A DNA stretch of 64,000 nucleotides. Origin: Hydnum rufescens UP504 (Eukaryota > Basidiomycota > Agaricomycetes > Cantharellales > Hydnaceae). Within the stretch, counting starts at the first letter, position 1, and the number at the start of each line of letters is the position of its first letter. This document shows positions 20,672 to 30,636 of the stretch, piece after piece. Made by a program: the position numbers and the translations under genes. Under the pieces are notes generated by a model. That model did not search any database. It saw only the letters and a list, made by a program, of their open reading frames with translations, and was not told the origin of the DNA. The stretch is taken from assembly GCA_014904985.1 (NCBI GenBank), contig MU128914.1, forward strand, positions 124,001 through 188,000, written 5' to 3'.

Positions 20672-22182
20672 TAAATGTACATAATAAAAGGACGGGGCTC
20701 ACCTAGTCACCACACTCCAGGGCTCCTGGGGTGTGGTGATGTGTCCTGGGCTTGTCGGCTGTTCCGTTCGTTCGTTCAAAGCGGCAACTTCCGATACAAC
20801 TCAACGCCGGCAATTGCCCGGATTGAAAAGGTGCTGAATCTGCTGATGCAGCCACTAAAGGAAACAACACACTGTAGTTAGGATGGGACTATGACATACA
20901 TAATACAAGGTCAATTTTTATCAGACAGAACAAGGAGGAGCACCAAAAATGAGCAAGTTTCACATAGGGCCTATATTGCCATCTTGAAAAATGATTTAAG
21001 GGGGTTCTGTGCATCAGATTGGTCCCATTTTTTAATATGCTACTTATACATATGTCTTATATTATTATGATCTATCAGGAGAATCTCCCCTGTAGTTTTA
21101 AAATCTGTCAATCCCATATATGCCCCCCCTTAAGGGTATCACATCATATCTGACAGTTGGGAGGCCAGGCTTTTTGCTGTTTAGTCATCTATGTATGTAA
21201 TGGACACCATTTCCTTCCATTCCTGGGCTTTATATGCCCTAGGGCTGGACAAAAGTCAGGATTTCCTTATTTGGGTATGTGTGTTTCCTACCTTGCGGGC
21301 TTGGATCCTAATATTGAAGAATAATGTCCAGGATTTTTAGTCTACTGTGATATGTCTATGTAACCGGGACATTTCTGGAGATATATCCTGAATTATGATT
21401 TTCAGAGTAATTCTGTAAGTGGTCCACTTACAGAAGTGCCGTTACTCTGAAAATCATAATTCAGGATATATCTCCGGAGATGTCCCGGTTACATAGACAT
21501 ATCATAATAGACTACAAATCCTGGACATTACCCTTCAATATTAGGATCCAAGCCCACAAGGTAGGAAACACACATACCCAAATAAGGAAATCCTGACTTT
21601 TGCCCAGCCCTAGGGCATATAAAGCCCAGGAATGGAAGGAAATGGTGTCCATTACATACATGGATGACTAAACAGAAAAAAACCTGGTCTCCCAATTGTC
21701 AGATATGATGTGACACCTTTAAGGGGGGCATATATGGGATTGACAGATTTTAAAACTACAGGGAAGATTCTCCTCATATATTATAATAATATAAGATATG
21801 TGTATAAGTAGCATATTAAAAAATGGGACCAATCTGATGCACAGAACCCCCTTAAATCATTTTTCAAGATGGCAATATAGGCCTATGTGAAACTTACTCA
21901 TTTTTGGTGTTCCTCCTTGTTCTGTCCCATAAAAATTAACTTTGTATTATATCTATGTCATAGTTATACCCATCCTAACTACACTGTGTTGTTTCCTTTA
22001 GTGGCTTGCTTCAGCACCTTTTCAATCCGGGCAATTGCCGGCGTTGTGTTGTATCGGAAGTTGCCGCTTTGAACGAACGAATGAGAACGGAACAGCCGAC
22101 AAGCCCAGGACACATCACCACACCCCAGGAGCCCTGGAATGTGGTGACTAGGTAAGCCCCATCCTTTCATTATGTACATTTA

Positions 22183-22216
22183 GGCAAAAAGAGTGGCCAA
22201 AGCCGCTCTTTTTGCC
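22183..22216. other. 15 bp stem-loop in right arm
   Basis: GGCAAAAAGAGTGGC, loop CAAA, then GCCGCTCTTTTTGCC. One change against the left arm turns a T-A pair into T-G, which still pairs in RNA. It lies inside the interval that looks like an intron of the possible two-exon frame. Confidence 0.6.
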
Positions 22217-22381
22217 CCACTTTCGATTTTTTTACTAACCAATACCTCTTCCAATCTACAGGTCCCTCATCTGGCGACATCTGGGCCCAAGATCTTGCCC
22301 CCCGCCTCTCCACCCCATGTTCAACCCCCATGATATACGAGTGGTGGGAATAGCGCCGGCCTAAGGGCCGGTGTTATTTGC

Positions 22382-22690
22382 ATGACTTGTACATTGTGTA
22401 AGGTTGACGGGGTTCTGGTGGCTCCCACTGACAACAAAACTGGTGAAAAGAAGAAAAATGACGATAAGAAGAGACACTGGGTCCCGCAGCCACTGGACTC
22501 TATGTCCGGTACCCAAGAACCAAGTACCAGGACGACAGGACGAAAACTGCGGCAACCCTGGAGCCCCTGCACACGAAAATTGGTGTGCATGGGCTCCTGG
22601 GTGTCCTTTACCCCTCCAGACATTTACCTCTTGTGGCCAGTACCTGTAGGCACTGGTTGCGTGTTTTTTTTTTTTGTTTTTAAAGTTTAA
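22382..22690 (+). other. 102-codon open frame, right palindrome arm
   Basis: Inverted partner of the frame at 20164-20472. It is preceded by a small GC hairpin (CCGGCC...GGCCGG) near 22360, and upstream by a possible two-exon frame (ATG near 22081, donor GTAAGC, acceptor CTACAG). The left arm lacks that ATG. Coding status is doubtful. Confidence 0.2.
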
Positions 22691-23133
22691 TTTTCATAAA
22701 ATAGACTGTATTTAGATACTGTACTTAAATGTTATAAGTTAGAATATTGGGGCAGCCTGGTTAGCATATCCTCCTGAAAGTTTGGGGGCCTGCGGTGGAC
22801 TAGGGAGTGTGAAGTAGAAGGGCACTGAACACGTGATTTCCTAATCATTAAAGACCGAATAGATGGTTTTCAGGCCATAGCAGACGCTGTGCGAGTGTGT
22901 GGGAAACACCTTAGGTTGTTCTCTCTTCGAGAACGACCAAGGCGATGAGCTCAAGCATAAGTCCATGTGCCCACTATATAAGGAAATTAACGGACGGCCT
23001 TAAGGGCTATTTGGTCTTTATATTGGTCAATTTGACTGGATTTGTAACACCCACAGGTGGTTGATGGGTTGTGGGATTAAAAGCCTCAGACCAAACAACA
23101 AATGTGCCAGTCATCGCGGTCTCACGTTGTTTT

Positions 23134-23226
23134 TCGGTATAGATGATCGGATTTTACTTCATTTCCATTATTATTTCATAATACATTATGTAATTCGGAT
23201 CCAAAGTCTCGGATTTAGGACTTAAC
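23134..23226 (+). repeat. Dispersed repeat copy B (about 90 bp)
   Basis: Direct partner of 13907-13996, starting TCGGTATAGATGATCGG. It begins about 50 bp beyond the right end of the palindrome. Confidence 0.7.
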
Positions 23227-23384
23227 TGCTATTTGTGGAGATCAAGCGCCACCACACACGGTAGCGGCGGCAAGCGTCAATCCCCGACTCTAAAGCCGTT
23301 GGGACAGTCCGATGTCAAAATTATTTCGGGCGTTGCTAACTCGATAACGTCGATCTTCGCTGTAAGCTCGGATACCCAAGGAAT

Positions 23385-24100
23385 CCTCTCCCCTTAATCT
23401 CGACAAGGAAGAAGGTGCCACTGAGTACGGCTCTGTCGTCGCTATCTCGTCATTCGCAAGCTTGGTTGGGGCCACTTTAACATCGTGTGGGTTGTAAATG
23501 ATTGACGGTAACAAGACCATTAACCACCGCTTCCCTCAATTGCCACACTAACGACGCGTCGCTTTGAACAGTGCCAACGTGCATATGGCTCTCAAGTGGT
23601 CAAGTCCTCGCCCAAGTACGCACAGACCGCGCGCGATGAGATCGCTCTCCTTAACCAGATCAGCAATATCCCGAACCCGAATCATCCCGACCGTGCACAT
23701 TTGGTACAATTTCTTAACTCGTTCGAGCTTAAGCCAGATGGCGGCATTCCTGGGTCATCCACCATATATGTGACCGACTACCGACATGTTTGCATGATAT
23801 TTGAGCCCCTCGGGGGGAATGTGCTTACCCTTCGGTGTTTACACTGGTGCGATGAGACCAATCTCAAAAGGGTATCCTTATTGTGCTCGTCCAGCAAATC
23901 ACACGTTAAATGTGACAAGTACTCGAGTTCTTACATCAAGACTGCGAGCTCATACACATGGACCTCAAGCCGGAGAACGTCATGGTTGTCGTGGACGACG
24001 TCGAGGAACTTGTCGGTGAAGATCATGCAGTCCGAGAGTTGGTTTTAGCCGTTGGAACGGCTGATATGTTGGGTCTACCGCTCGGGCGTTGGTAACTCGA
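23385..24100 (+). pseudogene. SRPK-like serine/arginine protein kinase remnant
   Basis: Translated pieces follow the SRPK/Dsk1 kinase order: RYLVIRKLGWGHFNIVW (glycine-rich loop, about 23435-23500), VVKSSPKYAQTARDEIALL and PNHPDRAHLVQFLNSF (23600-23730), HVCMIFEPLGGNVLTLR (about 23785-23840), and FLHQDCELIHMDLKPENV with the catalytic-loop Asp (about 23930-23985). The segments are in different frames, the N-lobe lysine context is interrupted, and nothing of the C-lobe (DFG, APE) is found after about 24100. A 45 bp sequence flanks the remnant on both sides (23327-23376 and 24082-24130). Such kinases are expanded in Agaricomycetes. Probably a non-functional copy. Confidence 0.7.
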
Positions 24101-24403
24101 TAACGTTAATCTCCGCTGTAAGCTCAGATATTTGGCAGCAAGACAGATGCAAATTACAGTGGCAGATCTGAGAGCCAATTTGCATTGCACATCGGTCTCT
24201 GCGTCGACCAGATCTCGTATACCCTCCGCCTCTGTCAAGTCGATCCGGCTGCTCTCGAATGCCCAGCGAGTAAATTCACCGGGCTCGGCAGGACGGAGAG
24301 TGGGTATATGTGACAGAGCGGAGAGGACGGCAGAGGTAACAGCACAGCCCGAGTGGACGTGTAATTAGAGGACGTCACGTGAAGTATACGTGTTAGGGGC
24401 TAG

Positions 24404-24805
24404 TTATGCATTGTATACCGCCAGTAAATGCACATGCAGTGGACGCTTGCACGAGAGATGAGAGGAAGATGAACTGTAAAAGAATACAGCCATTCCGTCG
24501 TCTAGGACTTGCCGAGTTTCAGGATGAATGACCATGCACCTGAAGAGTATCCGGGACGTGTTTGTGCCGAGCTGTCGAAAAGGCGAAACAAGGATTGAAG
24601 TCCACACATCGCACGCGTACGAACCCGAGATGTGTATCACACCGATTCCACCTCGGCCTGGAGGAGTCGCCAGAGCATATATCGTATCCTGCTCAGAGGG
24701 ACTGGGTGGAAGATGTGCTCTTGATGCGGGGGTGAGAAGAGGAAGAGGAAGAGGAAGTGGGGGACATTGGACGGTAAGATGTAGATGGGAAGGGTTCGGG
24801 TTCAC
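24404..24805 (-). pseudogene. N-terminal fragment of mitochondrial tRNA-modifying GTPase MSS1 (MnmE/TrmE)
   Basis: From ATG at 24803-24805 the frame has a Pro/Leu/Ser-rich leader, then DTIYALATPPGRGGIGVIHI and HPETRQVLDDGMAVFFYS, the start of the TrmE formyl-tetrahydrofolate-binding domain, and then stops at 24404 after HVHLLAVYNA. The full protein is normally about 450-550 residues with a central GTPase domain; nothing matching the helical or G domains follows. The break lies where the SRPK remnant and its flanking repeats begin. In yeast Mss1 with Mto1 modifies the wobble uridine of mitochondrial tRNAs. A functional copy would have to exist elsewhere. Confidence 0.72.
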
Positions 24806-25182
24806 GGTCCTCGTCGAGAGTGTTGCTGAAATGACGATCGGGGCTGGATCTCCAGAGGATGATTGGGTACGTTCGAAGCAGAGGCGTAGAGCTCAGTGGC
24901 ACAGGCTGGCATGGTATGGTGTATTGGCGCTGAAGTTCCGAGATAGCCTGCAGAAACACGAAGATATGGCGATTTGAGGGTATCAGCACCGTAGGATCGA
25001 TGGTGCGAGCCCCTCGTGTAAGAATTTTGGGTGGAAGTGCAGGAGAGGGCCGTCATCGAGTTGGCAGTAGAGAAGGCATGCAGCTTAGTGGCAGTAGCAT
25101 TACTACTGGAAGAAAGCGCGCGGTCCTCTGCATTCCAGCTGTCGGGATCACTGTTCGCCATTGGAAGAAAACAGCTTAGCAC
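24806..25182 (-). other. Open frame upstream of the MSS1 fragment, unrecognised
   Basis: The minus strand is open from ATG at 25180-25182 (or 25159-25161) with MANSDPDSWNAEDRALSSSS and a Ser/Thr-rich continuation. No family recognised, no domain seen. It could be part of a 5' leader or chance. Confidence 0.15.
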
Positions 25183-26412
25183 CGCAAATGCCCGAATGGG
25201 CGCTTAAGCTGAAAGGACGAACAAGGTTCCTAGCAAATATCGGGCTGCTCGTTCCTCTGAGGTACTATTTTCTTTGTGGGATGACAGGACAACACCCCAT
25301 AGCAGTCGGAAACAGCACTGTACGGAGAGAGACCAGGAACTGAACCACGTATGATACACCCAATCCCTTCATGGCAAGGACTATTGACCTTGATTAGAAC
25401 AAGCACATCAGTACGTGGGGAGTGGGCGCATAATAGCCAAGCTCATGTCTTCCAAAGTGGTCCCGCAAAATCGCCAGACCGCACTAGGTCAGCCAGATCC
25501 CCAGATTCCGTAGACCATCTCGCGGCGGCCATGGAGACCTGCTGCTGGCTTGGTTCAGATGTTTTGAGCGCGAAAACGAGGGACGGATTGTGCGTAGAGA
25601 CAATCACTAATCATTCGAAATTGTGGCTGGCAGGTTGCGATCGTTACGCGATGTGGTAAGGTCGATTTATTCGCTTAGGTGGAGTCCTGAGGCAATCACA
25701 TCGTCACTAGTGAGGAAATGGGTACTTTTTTGAGCCAAATGAAGCCTGGATCAACCAGATAGGGCGTACATCCATTTTTTGTTTGAGAGGCATCCGGCCC
25801 AAATAGGAATTCGATAGTGTTGTACCGGCGAGATTGGACGAGCACTTGTACTGTACCGTCGCAAGAATACGCTATTGAAGACGCCAAGGGACTGGTCCGC
25901 GGGAATCAAATATGAGAGACCAAATTCAACAACCAAAGCAATATGCACCGGGACGGGGGAAGGGAGGGCGTCAACTTGGACGGAGAACGCACCCGTAATC
26001 AGGCACACGTTCCATATGTCTATTTCAAAGGCAACACACACAAACCGAAGAATTGGGTAGACAAATGCCCTTATAATGGTCATAACATTCTGTATCCAAT
26101 GACGAAGCCGGAACGAAAGCGATAAACCTAGTCCAGGATGTAGTAGAATAACAGTCGGAGCTGGAGAATGGAGGCATGCCCGGAAGGCCGCGTACAGGCC
26201 GTTTTCAATAACCAGAGAGGCGACCACTAGGCGCAACATCATCCGTCATCAGTTGAAATGTTCTGGTTACTCAGAAGTACGGGTGGAGCCGAAGTTGCAC
26301 AGCCATGGAAAAAATTCCCAAATAAGGAGATTTTCGTATCACATGACGACAAAATTCCCGCTAGAACCCTCTCTTACTCACGTAAGAGTTGGGGAACTGG
26401 GAAGGAGTCTGT
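25183..26412. other. Gene-poor stretch with one hydrophobic minus-strand frame
   Basis: The minus strand at 25751-26242 is open for 163 codons with several hydrophobic segments (ILLHPGLGLSLSF, IALVVEFGLSYLIPADQSL), suggesting a remnant of a membrane protein. I cannot assign a family and see no clear exon chain. Confidence 0.3.
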
Positions 26413-26916
26413 CATACCTCATGCAATATTGCTCAGAATCCATTCACAATTGGTCTATTGGACTCATATTCTCCATGGCTATCTGCAAGCATAGGGACAG
26501 GCACTGAATTCCACTTCTGAAGTTTGACCTGATTTTTCTCACCATCAGGAATTACTCACCATGCAGAGCAGCTAGAGATGCCATTTTTAATATGGCCTTC
26601 CACACACATTCCCTCTATCTGCATATGGATTATTTTTATCAATATATTTCTTACTGCTTGCATATACAGTGCCACCAAAAGTGATCCATTTGGGGTGAAA
26701 TTTTGGATGCAGATGGGGGACATGCATGGAAAGAATATATTTAGAAATGGCACCTCTAGCTGCTCTGCATGGCAACTAATCACTGATGGCGAGAAAAATC
26801 AGGTCAACTTCAGAAGTGGAATTCAGCGCCTGCCCTATGCTTGCAGATAGCCACTGAGAATATGAGCACAATCAACTAATTCCAAATAGATTCTGAGCAA
26901 TATTGGATGAGATATG
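26413..26916. mobile_element. 0.5 kb foldback element
   Basis: Arms of about 215 bp are inverted copies of each other: left about 26413-26628 (AATATTGCTCAGAATC..., GCAAGCATAGGG, CATGCAGAGCAGCTAGAG) and right about 26699-26916, leaving a short centre. Identity is roughly 85 percent by eye. There is no coding capacity. The sequence outside the right arm (26917-26985) recurs at 18281-18355, so the mobile unit may be longer than the palindrome. Confidence 0.8.
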
Positions 26917-29078
26917 AGTGTTTTGAGGTGGGCGTCCTTTTTTCGCAATTTTCCGAAAGTGCCAACGTTTTTTGCAAATAACTGTAAACAAATAATTACT
27001 TAGTCACCTCGCGAACATTTTCCCCCAACGACCATGGTAAAATTGAGACAATGGTCACAGAGAGGCCGCAACCATTGCGATACCACTCGCCATGCTCGCC
27101 AGGAATCACACCGTGGGGGTCCTCCGGCTCTAACCGAACTAGGCCGTTGGCCAGACCGAATGTGTACAAGGCACCTGCAGGCTAAAATATTGAGATATTC
27201 GTCCTGCAAGGCAAGTGGTCGTACTTGTTAATCATGATTGATATCGAAATAAGAAATCGTGACACGTATTTTCTGTGGACTATTTGTTACTGGTCACGCC
27301 GCCGCACCCTAGTAGAGTAATTGCCATTTTCCTCCTAGAGCCCTCAATTCTCCTCCTTTGCAGTTCAAATTCATACTGTAGGTACACTAAGAGTGTATCT
27401 ACTATGCCATGCTGTGAAAAAATCAGTGTAGAAATGGTTAACCATAACGAGGCAAATCATACCTGGGATATTGTCAAATTCACTCGCTTTTTATGCTTAG
27501 AAAAGCATTTATGATTCTAGTGGCTTCTCTGTGACCATGGAACTACTTGGAAGTTATAGGAAAGGGCTTTGGCTATCTCTGTGTTGAATCTAGGCTTCCC
27601 TCAAGTGGAGGGTCCCCAGTCAAGGCCGTTCGATCGATGTCCATTCTGATCCATTCGGAGTAAGCAAACCAAAAGTGGCACTGGCTCAACACCAGGTTGA
27701 CGTCAATCAAACCGGCCTCCTCATCATCACCCGAGACCTCATCCGGCATGGGTTGGCACACGTGGACATGGGCCGTTAGATTCTCCAACTGACTCTGTAG
27801 TCAGATTATGGGATGCGGACAAACCTGGAACCGTAATTTATCTTGGCCCAGCTCTTGTTGAGTAATAGGCAGGTCAGGAGACGCCAGCAACTGAGGTATA
27901 AAATGGTTCTTTCGCCGGATCAAGCGAGAGTACAGTTGCGGCAAGTTTTTGCGGAGCGGTAGATACTGTTACAGTGTGTATCGAATTTGAGCAATATCCA
28001 AAAGGGTTTGACATGGTCAACAACATGGATAACGCAGCAATTAATGGGTAACAAAATAGGAGCCATCGTTCAATGTGGGTTCTCGGAGCGTTTGTACCAG
28101 TTATGGAGACTCTGAGAGAGTTCCCATGGCCCTTGTAGCGACGGCCAGGTCATTTCGAAATACTCCACAAAAGTGTGAAGCTGGAAGTCAGGTCGGATTG
28201 AACGTCATTGCAGGGCTCCGATATCCTGAGCCGAAGGATCCCGGATCCCGGTATATATTGGACAATTAGAGACAAGCGCGGAAGATCCCCAGACTCAATG
28301 GTGCACGTACTGTATCTGGATAATATTTGTTCAGGGATGACAGCTGTCTGCTGGTGCCTCTCCCTCACAGGAACCCATTAAAATACGCGGCAGTCCAGCG
28401 AGTGAGAGGCTAGTGTTAGAGCATCGTAGAGGAACCCGGCAGGCCACTGGTCACTGGTTCCCGGAGACCTGCGGCTTGGCCGGAAACTGACCTGTTCGGG
28501 CGACAGAACTTGACAGACGCACACGAACCCTTCGCTCTCCCTGCTGACGATAGGGGCATCGTACCGCCGGTGCCGCGATGCCATACATGCACATGTCAGA
28601 CAGCATCCTGACATGCCGTATTGTCGAGATATTGCACTACAAATACTACTGATCCGCACCTTCCATCACATGCAGGGCTCATTCCAGGCCAGCGTAAGAA
28701 GAATCGCCTGTAAATACAAAATTGACTTCTGTCCATTCAGTCGTACACATTCCCTCACTAGCGAATTTCACTGGCGATGTATGATTTAGGGTGTCGAATG
28801 TGTCATGTTCACCGTCAAGTTTCGAGACTATTCGAGGAACTGATAACTTTCTCGCGACTGAAAACAGGGCCTATAACCTCCTGGATGAGGGCTCCAACTG
28901 CCTCTCCGGGTTTGATATGGCTATATTATCAGATGTCTTTGGATTAGTGGGTACAGGGTATGTAGAGGTGCGAGGGCGCTCGGCCGCCTGGCGAGATTGA
29001 GATCCCCGATGGGCACCGGCCCCAAGGAACGATAATGTCGTAACTAGGCCTTTAGGCTTTAGCACGATAGGAAAAGTA
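26917..29078. other. Gene-free interval between mobile elements
   Basis: The first 70 bp are shared with 18281-18355. The remainder has scattered short frames on both strands with no recognisable protein, RNA or repeat. Confidence 0.4.
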
Positions 29079-29476
29079 CTGTACTCCCGCGAAATCTATG
29101 AAAGCGTAACGTAACGCCACTTGAATTTGGTGTAACAATCTCAGAAATAACATAACATCCTGGGGGGCTTCCATACATCCTGATTCCAGAAAATAACGGC
29201 TGGAAATTGTGTTCCATGCCCCCGGCTATTTCCGGGAGCTTTTTTTCGGAAACTCAATGCTCAAAAGTCAGAATTGGATGCTAAATTGGCACAAAAGGTA
29301 CGATTTTGGGTACTTTTTGGGCTCCACATCAAGACCAACGGAAAACAGAGCCTCACGGGGCTTTGTTACCTCTCAGTTTTTTGGCGTAAGGCATAACAAA
29401 TTTATTTTTTCTTTCTTAGGTGTCAGTAGCGTAACGTAACGCTAAAACCCCTTTCATACATTTCGCGGGAGTACAG
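29079..29476. mobile_element. 398 bp TIR element (MITE) with TA duplication, second family
   Basis: The ends are CTGTACTCCCGCGAAAT and its reverse complement, flanked on both sides by TA. Inside each end a GCGTAACGTAACG motif is repeated in inverted orientation. There is no transposase frame. The TA duplication again suggests a Tc1/mariner-type source. One copy in the window. Confidence 0.85.
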
Positions 29477-30244
29477 TATGTCGTTGATTTGGATGTCGTT
29501 CAAGTTCAACGGCGACTGCCGATTCCCACGCACGCTTCGTCCCCTGCCACAAGCCCCTGAAACCAATACGGAAACAAGCAAGGCTGTACTGTAGTCCTAT
29601 TCATCACAATCTTCGCATGACGAATTTTTCTCTAACATCGGGTAGGTTGAACCCAGCGAACGCCTCGGAAAAACAGGCCGCGCTGGCTTGCTGACGTCCC
29701 GAGTTATTGAACCGTGTGGGTGAACCCTTCACCGACGATCTTATCATAAGTTAACGTCAACTTGGGCTTCTCCCCAACCCAAGCCTGCTTGTACAGTCAG
29801 CACTCGTCCGACCATGTATGTAGCTGTCGCTGTTCACCCCAATCACGATTTCTGCATGTACTGGATCAACTTCTAATCATTTCCACATACCCTTTTGTTG
29901 ACTTCCTTAAATACATACTAGCTACTGAATTTGGGTCTTCCCGCCTCTTGGCGCTGCAACCCGCCACTACGAATCAGAACTGTGTCTTTATCCCTCCCTT
30001 TCTCCCTCCTTCTTGCGAGAATGTGTATACGGAACTCCCTGGGCCACTGCCATTTGATATGAATTCCCTGACAATCATCTTGATGTTTGACATTTGCGTT
30101 TGATCTCAGTGTCTCTTTGGATATAGACCCTGAAGATCTATTTGTGGGGGACAATGTCTTTCCTATAATGGGATCTCTACGTGGATTAGGGGGCATCTGA
30201 TAGATCTCTAACACAACAACTGCTGAATGTGGCATATACATTTA

Positions 30245-30636
30245 CAGCAATACTCATATCGATAGGGAAGTTTGATTTTGCTGCGATAGAAAGGCGGCCA
30301 AGATTTCGCTTGAACAATCGAATTAGCATGTGAGTTATTGTCCGGGGTCCCAGCCCGTCACTGTACTTGTGACCAGCTGGTAAGTTCAAACCACAATGAC
30401 TGAATTGCCAGACCAGCTCCAGTGTCGTCCCCAAGGGGCTCCTGAAATGTCAGGAGCGTGGCGACAGCTTTCAGGCATGGGTTGTAAAGTGCAGACGCGA
30501 GTATCCAAGATGAGAAACTAGTGACAAGGTGGGGGATCGGCATTCTCCGTTATAGCTTAAACTTCATATGGACCCCGGATACCCTCGCCCGTCTCAGGTC
30601 AAATCAGCCACAAAAATGAATTTCCCTAATCGTATG
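30245..30636 (+). mobile_element. TIR element (MITE) copy 2, family of 19462-19846
   Basis: It can be aligned over its length with the reverse complement of 19462-19846. The left end CAGCAATACTCATATCGATA is preceded by TA. The right end is degraded: the sequence follows the family to about 30636 and then departs before the terminal CGCTG. Two diverged copies in 11 kb indicate a family with more copies in the genome. Confidence 0.8.

Larger units (their letters stand above)
19368..23082. mobile_element. 3.7 kb imperfect palindrome (giant inverted repeat element)
   Basis: The left arm runs from TTTTAATCCCACAACCCATC at 19368 to the centre near 21422; the right arm is its reverse complement and ends at 23082. 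The arms can be followed base by base almost throughout, with scattered substitutions and small indels (several percent by eye, including a 6 nt insertion near the centre). Each arm contains a 102-codon open frame, a 15 bp perfect or near-perfect stem-loop, and a gene-free inner half. The left arm alone carries a 385 bp insertion. No transposase was recognised and no target duplication was found at the outer ends. It may be a foldback transposon or two head-to-head element copies. Confidence 0.85.

Noticed and set aside
20675..20881. Open frames in the palindrome arms (20675-20881 +, 21979-22179 -) as genes
   Set aside because: They are mirror-image shadows of each other, differ in start and end, and have no recognisable domain.
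19368..23082. Palindrome as a simple assembly artefact (read and its reverse complement joined)
   Set aside because: The arms differ at many sites, have different small indels, and only one carries the 385 bp insertion, which an artefactual mirror would not show.
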